Assembly: GCF_042649045.1 (NCBI RefSeq)
Contig: NZ_JBHSEF010000011.1
Span: 186,001-250,000 of the forward strand
Direction: 5' to 3'
Source: Chryseomicrobium palamuruense
GTDB lineage: Bacteria > Bacillota > Bacilli > Bacillales_A > Planococcaceae
Length of the DNA: 64,000 nucleotides
In this document: positions 60,917 to 64,000 of the stretch, one piece after another
How positions within the stretch are numbered: the stretch's first letter is position 1
Layout of the letters: every line of letters starts with the position of its first letter
The notes under the pieces: model-generated
Told to the model about the DNA's origin: nothing
The model's database searches: none
What the model saw: only the letters and a program-made list of their open reading frames with translations
Translations under genes and position numbers: made by a program

Positions 60917-61786
60917 TTAGTCAAAAGGCTTCTTGTTCTCGTCCAGCGTAAATCCTTCACCCATCACATCATGAACATCAACAATCGAGACAAATGCATG
61001 TGGGTCAACCGACATGATGATATTCTTCAAGCGAACGATTTCATTTCGACCAATGACACAGTAAAGCATTTCTCGCTTGGCTTTTGAGTAGAAGCCGTGG
61101 CCATCTAATACTGTAACACCACGGTCCATCTCTTTGCCGATTCTTTCTGCTATCGCTGTCTGATGAGCCGATATGATAAATGCCCCTCGTGCTGAGTAAG
61201 CACCTTCTTGAACGAAATCAATGACGCGTGCGCCTATAAAGACGGCGACCAGTGTATACATCATGGAACGCTCATCGAGGAATGTCAGCCAAGAAATAAG
61301 AATAACCCCAGCATCAAAGAGAAACATTGTTTTCCCCATACTCCATCCAATATACTTATGAACAACACGCGCTAAGATATCCACGCCGCCTGTCGTACCG
61401 CCATACCGGAAGATGATTCCAAGTCCCACACCGACAAAAACCCCCGCAAATAAAGAAGCTAAGAACAAATCGTTTTGTAAACCGATCTGCACTTCGTATA
61501 CTTGAAAGATCTTTAAGAATACCGAAACACCGACTGTACCTATCACAGTGTAAAGAAAAACTTTTCTACCGAGTAGACGCCATCCGATTAAAAACATGGG
61601 AATGTTTAATAATAAGTTCATTAACGCAACGTCCCAGCCGAAAACAAAGTACAAAATTAATGTGATTCCTGAAAACCCACCTTCACCTAATTCGTTCTGG
61701 ATATTAAAATGAACAAATCCAAAACTGAAGACGGCCGCTCCAAATAAAATAAACAAAATGTTTTTAAGTTTTAAACCAGCTATCAT
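60917..61786 (-). CDS. ypjC: YitT-family membrane protein YpjC (DUF2179)
   Basis: 289 residues with five or six membrane helices followed by a C-terminal cytoplasmic DUF2179 domain (about residues 210-285; VLDGHGFYSKAKREMLYCVI). The conserved membrane motif GEGGFSGITLILY and GGTTGGVDILARV are clear. The start MIAGLKLKN at 61786 matches the family; the longer frame from 61807 is less likely. GAGGTGGA lies very close upstream. Substrate unknown. Confidence 0.85.
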   Translation of the reverse strand: MIAGLKLKNILFILFGAAVFSFGFVHFNIQNELGEGGFSGITLILYFVFGWDVALMNLLLNIPMFLIGWRLLGRKVFLYTVIGTVGVSVFLKIFQVYEVQIGLQNDLFLASLFAGVFVGVGLGIIFRYGGTTGGVDILARVVHKYIGWSMGKTMFLFDAGVILISWLTFLDERSMMYTLVAVFIGARVIDFVQEGAYSARGAFIISAHQTAIAERIGKEMDRGVTVLDGHGFYSKAKREMLYCVIGRNEIVRLKNIIMSVDPHAFVSIVDVHDVMGEGFTLDENKKPFD

Positions 61787-61877
61787 TCCATCCACCTCAA
61801 ATCTCATTATCTTTCATTTCATGGGCTTTGACAACAACAGTTTCAATGGATACGATTAGAGGTAAGGAGTGGTACAT

Positions 61878-62210
61878 ATGCAACAGAAAACGATACGTGA
61901 CATGCAAGGGCAGGTCGATACATATATTAGTCAATTTAAAGAAGGGTACTTCCCTCCGATGGAACTTCTTGCTCGTCTGACGGAAGAACTGGGAGAACTC
62001 TCTCGTGAGATTCAACACCAGTATGGAATGAAAAAAAAGAAGTCAACGGAAGTTGAAAAAGCTATTGAAGAAGAACTCGGTGATTTTTTGTTCGTCCTCA
62101 TCTGCTTAGCGAACTCAGAAAAAATCGATATGCAAAACGCATTAGATCGTGTAATGGAAAAGTATTCCTCTCGCGACCGTGACCGATGGACAAAGAAGGA
62201 GGAAAACTAA
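61878..62210 (+). CDS. ypjD: MazG-like nucleotide pyrophosphohydrolase YpjD
   Basis: 110 residues. The metal-binding EExxE/ExxD pattern of the all-alpha NTP pyrophosphohydrolases is in LTEELGELSREI and IEEELGDFLFVLICLAN. ATG 61878 is 8 bases after AAGGAG; the GTG at 61869 overlaps it. Ends directly at the dapB start. Probably hydrolyses aberrant nucleoside triphosphates. Confidence 0.87.
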   Translation: MQQKTIRDMQGQVDTYISQFKEGYFPPMELLARLTEELGELSREIQHQYGMKKKKSTEVEKAIEEELGDFLFVLICLANSEKIDMQNALDRVMEKYSSRDRDRWTKKEEN

Positions 62211-62978
62211 ATGATACGTGTAGCAATTGCGGGACCGCGAGGAAATATGGGAAAAGAGGCAGTCAAAATGGTTATGATGTCTTCGAACTTTGATCTTATC
62301 GCTGTTCTTGATTCCAAAGAAACAATGATTCCCTTTTCATGTCCTGTCTTTACAGACCTTGACCAATTAATCACAGAATGTCAGCCAGATGTTCTTGTCG
62401 ACTTAACATCTCCTGAACTAGGAATGAAACATACAACATTAGCACTCGAGAATAAAGTACATGCAGTAGTTGGAACAACCGGTTTTTCGGAAAGAGATTT
62501 AGAGAAGTTGAAAAATCTTTGTGAGCACCATCAAGTCGGTTGCATTATTGCACCAAACTTCTCCATTGGCGCTGTATTGATGATGAAATTTGCTGAACAA
62601 GCAGCACGTTATATGAGCGATGTAGAAATCATTGAGATGCATCATGACCGTAAGCTAGATGCACCATCTGGAACAGCGCTTAAAACCGCTGAAATGATTG
62701 GAACGCTGCGTGAACCACATCAGCAAGGACACCCGGATGAGAAAGAAACGCACCCGGGAGCTCGAGGTGCTTCCCTCGACGGCATTCGTCTACATAGTGT
62801 TCGTTTACCAGGGTTAGTTGCACACCAACAAGTTCTCTTTGGAGGCAATGGGCAATTGTTGACCCTTCGACACGATTCATTTAATCGTGAATCCTTTATG
62901 CCAGGTGTAGCTTTATGTATTGAAGAAGTGATGAAACGGAATACATTTATTTACGGATTGGAACATTTAATCGATTAG
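62211..62978 (+). CDS. dapB: 4-Hydroxy-tetrahydrodipicolinate reductase
   Basis: NAD(P)H-dependent step to tetrahydrodipicolinate, for diaminopimelate, lysine and spore dipicolinic acid. 255 residues. N-terminal VAIAGPRGNMGKEAV dinucleotide motif (Gly-Pro-Arg-Gly in place of the more usual Gly-Ala/Ala-Gly), VVGTTGFSE, NFSIGAVLMMKF and catalytic EMHHDRKLDAPSGTAL. Last steps of the pathway include lysA at 13354. Translationally adjacent to mgsA. Confidence 0.94.
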   Translation: MIRVAIAGPRGNMGKEAVKMVMMSSNFDLIAVLDSKETMIPFSCPVFTDLDQLITECQPDVLVDLTSPELGMKHTTLALENKVHAVVGTTGFSERDLEKLKNLCEHHQVGCIIAPNFSIGAVLMMKFAEQAARYMSDVEIIEMHHDRKLDAPSGTALKTAEMIGTLREPHQQGHPDEKETHPGARGASLDGIRLHSVRLPGLVAHQQVLFGGNGQLLTLRHDSFNRESFMPGVALCIEEVMKRNTFIYGLEHLID

Positions 62979-62989
62979 GAGATGACAAG

Positions 62990-63397
62990 ATGAGACTCGC
63001 TTTAATTGCACATGATAAAAAGAAAGATGATTTAATACAATTTGTTACGGCGTATAAAGAAACACTTGAAAAACATGAATTATATGCGACAGGTACGACA
63101 GGCTCGCGAATTGAGGCAGAAGTGGGCATAGACATTCACCGTTTCAAATCAGGCCCTCTTGGGGGCGATCAGCAAATTGGCTCGGCCATAGCAGATAATC
63201 TGATGGATATGGTCATTTTCTTTCGAGATCCATTAACTGCACAACCTCATGAGCCTGATGTTACGGCATTGATTCGACTATGTGATGTATATCAGATTCC
63301 TCTTGCTACAAATATGGGGACCGCTGAAGTTCTGTTAAAAGGAATCGAACAAGGGTTTTTAGATTGGCGCTTGTTGGAAGATCGACGTGCACGCTAA
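62990..63397 (+). CDS. mgsA: Methylglyoxal synthase
   Basis: Converts dihydroxyacetone phosphate to methylglyoxal and phosphate. 135 residues. LALIAHDKKKDDLI, TGTTGSRIE, SGPLGGDQQIGS and MVIFFRDPLTAQPHEPDV contain the active-site Asp and His. Overlaps the bshA start by 11 bases. In B. subtilis bshB1 lies between mgsA and bshA. Confidence 0.95.
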   Translation: MRLALIAHDKKKDDLIQFVTAYKETLEKHELYATGTTGSRIEAEVGIDIHRFKSGPLGGDQQIGSAIADNLMDMVIFFRDPLTAQPHEPDVTALIRLCDVYQIPLATNMGTAEVLLKGIEQGFLDWRLLEDRRAR

Positions 63398-64000
63398 GCG
63401 GAAATTGAAGATAGGGATTACGTGTTATCCAACTGTCGGAGGTTCGGGGGTTGTAGCAACCGAACTGGGAAAAAAGCTGGCTGAGAGAGGGCATGAAATT
63501 CATTTTATTACGTCAAGTATGCCATTCCGCTTGAAAGGTTTTTATCATTCAGTAACGTATCATGAAGTCGAAGTGAACAATTACTCCGTCTTTCAATATG
63601 CCCCGTATGACATTGCCCTAGCAAATAAGATGGCTGAAGTGATTGTGGATGAAGACTTAGATGTGTTGCATATGCATTATGCGATTCCGCATGCTGTTTG
63701 TGCTATTTTGGCTCGAGATATGTCAAAGCGTAACGTCGGAATTGTTACAACGTTACATGGAACAGACATCACCGTGTTAGGTGTCGACTCCTCTTTGAAA
63801 GGTGCGATTAAATACGGTATTGAGAGATCGGATATTGTGACGGCAGTTTCTAGATCCCTAGCGGAACAAACCTATGAATTAATACAGCCAAATAAAACGA
63901 TTGAAACAACCTACAACTTTATCGATACCGCTGACTACTATCCTCAAGACGTAATTCATCTACGTGAAATCTTAGGAATTCTACCAGAAGAGAAAGTTCT
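63387..64000 (+). CDS. bshA: Bacillithiol biosynthesis glycosyltransferase BshA, 3'-truncated by window edge
   Basis: First bacillithiol step: transfers N-acetylglucosamine from UDP-GlcNAc to L-malate. Only the N-terminal 204 residues are in the window. After a GTG start (GGAAG upstream) the sequence KLKIGITCYPTVGGSGVVAT, HEIHFITSSMPFRL and VGIVTTLHGTDITVLG matches the GT4-family BshA N-domain closely. Partner ypdA is at 31871. Confidence 0.93.
   Translation, partial: MHAKRKLKIGITCYPTVGGSGVVATELGKKLAERGHEIHFITSSMPFRLKGFYHSVTYHEVEVNNYSVFQYAPYDIALANKMAEVIVDEDLDVLHMHYAIPHAVCAILARDMSKRNVGIVTTLHGTDITVLGVDSSLKGAIKYGIERSDIVTAVSRSLAEQTYELIQPNKTIETTYNFIDTADYYPQDVIHLREILGILPEEKV

Noticed and set aside
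1..64000. tRNA, rRNA, CRISPR, IS or prophage
   Set aside because: No cloverleaf-like, repeat-spacer, transposase or integrase (other than xerD) signal was seen; the region is densely packed housekeeping genes.

Overview
The window is a stretch of core chromosome from an endospore-forming, low-GC Gram-positive bacterium of the Bacillales. Gene order follows the Bacillus subtilis yqkD-to-bshA arc almost gene for gene. Protein sequences are close to but clearly distinct from Bacillus, and several neighbours expected in Bacillus are absent. That pattern would fit a Sporosarcina/Paenisporosarcina-type member of the Planococcaceae; this placement is inference from gene content, not a database match. 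I see no rRNA, tRNA, insertion sequence, prophage, integrative element or CRISPR array.

Layout. 1-5.6 kb is the least conserved part: a partial YjiH-type membrane protein, histidase (hutH) behind a promoter that runs straight into a terminator-like hairpin, a YqkD-type hydrolase, HMG-CoA lyase and a thiolase. 5.3-11.6 kb: yqkE, yqkF, nudF, an unrecognised membrane protein, fur, xerD, drm (deoB) and pdp. 11.7-16 kb: the spoIIAA-spoIIAB-sigF operon with Spo0A-box-like sites, lysA, a 33-residue membrane microprotein, ribT and ypuF. 15.7-26.7 kb: scpA-scpB, a DD-carboxypeptidase, rluB, the cytochrome c maturation and redox-control genes resABC and resDE, then sigX-rsiX. 26.7-34.6 kb: an FMN riboswitch and ribU, ferredoxin, ypbB-recS, ypbE, ypbG, ypdA, ansA and prsW. 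34.7-44.2 kb: the germination pair sleB-ypeB, cmk, plsC, rpsA/ypfD, der, gpsA, yphE-yphF and spoIVA. 44.4-54.9 kb: hbs, folE, mtrB (TRAP), the menaquinone genes hepS-menG-hepT, ndk, then the shikimate/aromatic set aroC-aroB-aroH-hisC-tyrA-aroA. 55-64 kb: ypiA-ypiB-ypiF, qcrABC (menaquinol:cytochrome c reductase), ypjA, a YugP-type protease, ypjC, ypjD, dapB, mgsA and the start of bshA.

Functional links. The respiratory genes form a coherent set: menaquinone synthesis (hepS, menG, hepT), the bc complex that uses it (qcrABC), cytochrome c maturation (resABC) and a redox two-component system (resDE). Chorismate made by aroA-aroC feeds menaquinone, folate and aromatic amino acids. Sporulation and germination genes (spoIIA operon, spoIVA, sleB-ypeB) are intact. 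Bacillithiol genes (bshA, ypdA) are also present.

The main departures from the B. subtilis order are absences. No spoIIM lies near fur, no dacF precedes spoIIAA, no spoVA operon lies between sigF and lysA, and no ypuI or spmAB flanks the carboxypeptidase. No trpEDCFBA lies between aroH and hisC although TRAP is kept, and no bshB1 lies between mgsA and bshA. I found no clearly new multi-gene system. The points most worth a second look are regulatory: the hut leader hairpin, the palindrome over the mtrB promoter, Spo0A-like boxes at spoIIA and qcr, a SigX promoter across the resE stop codon, and an apparent CTG start for prsW.
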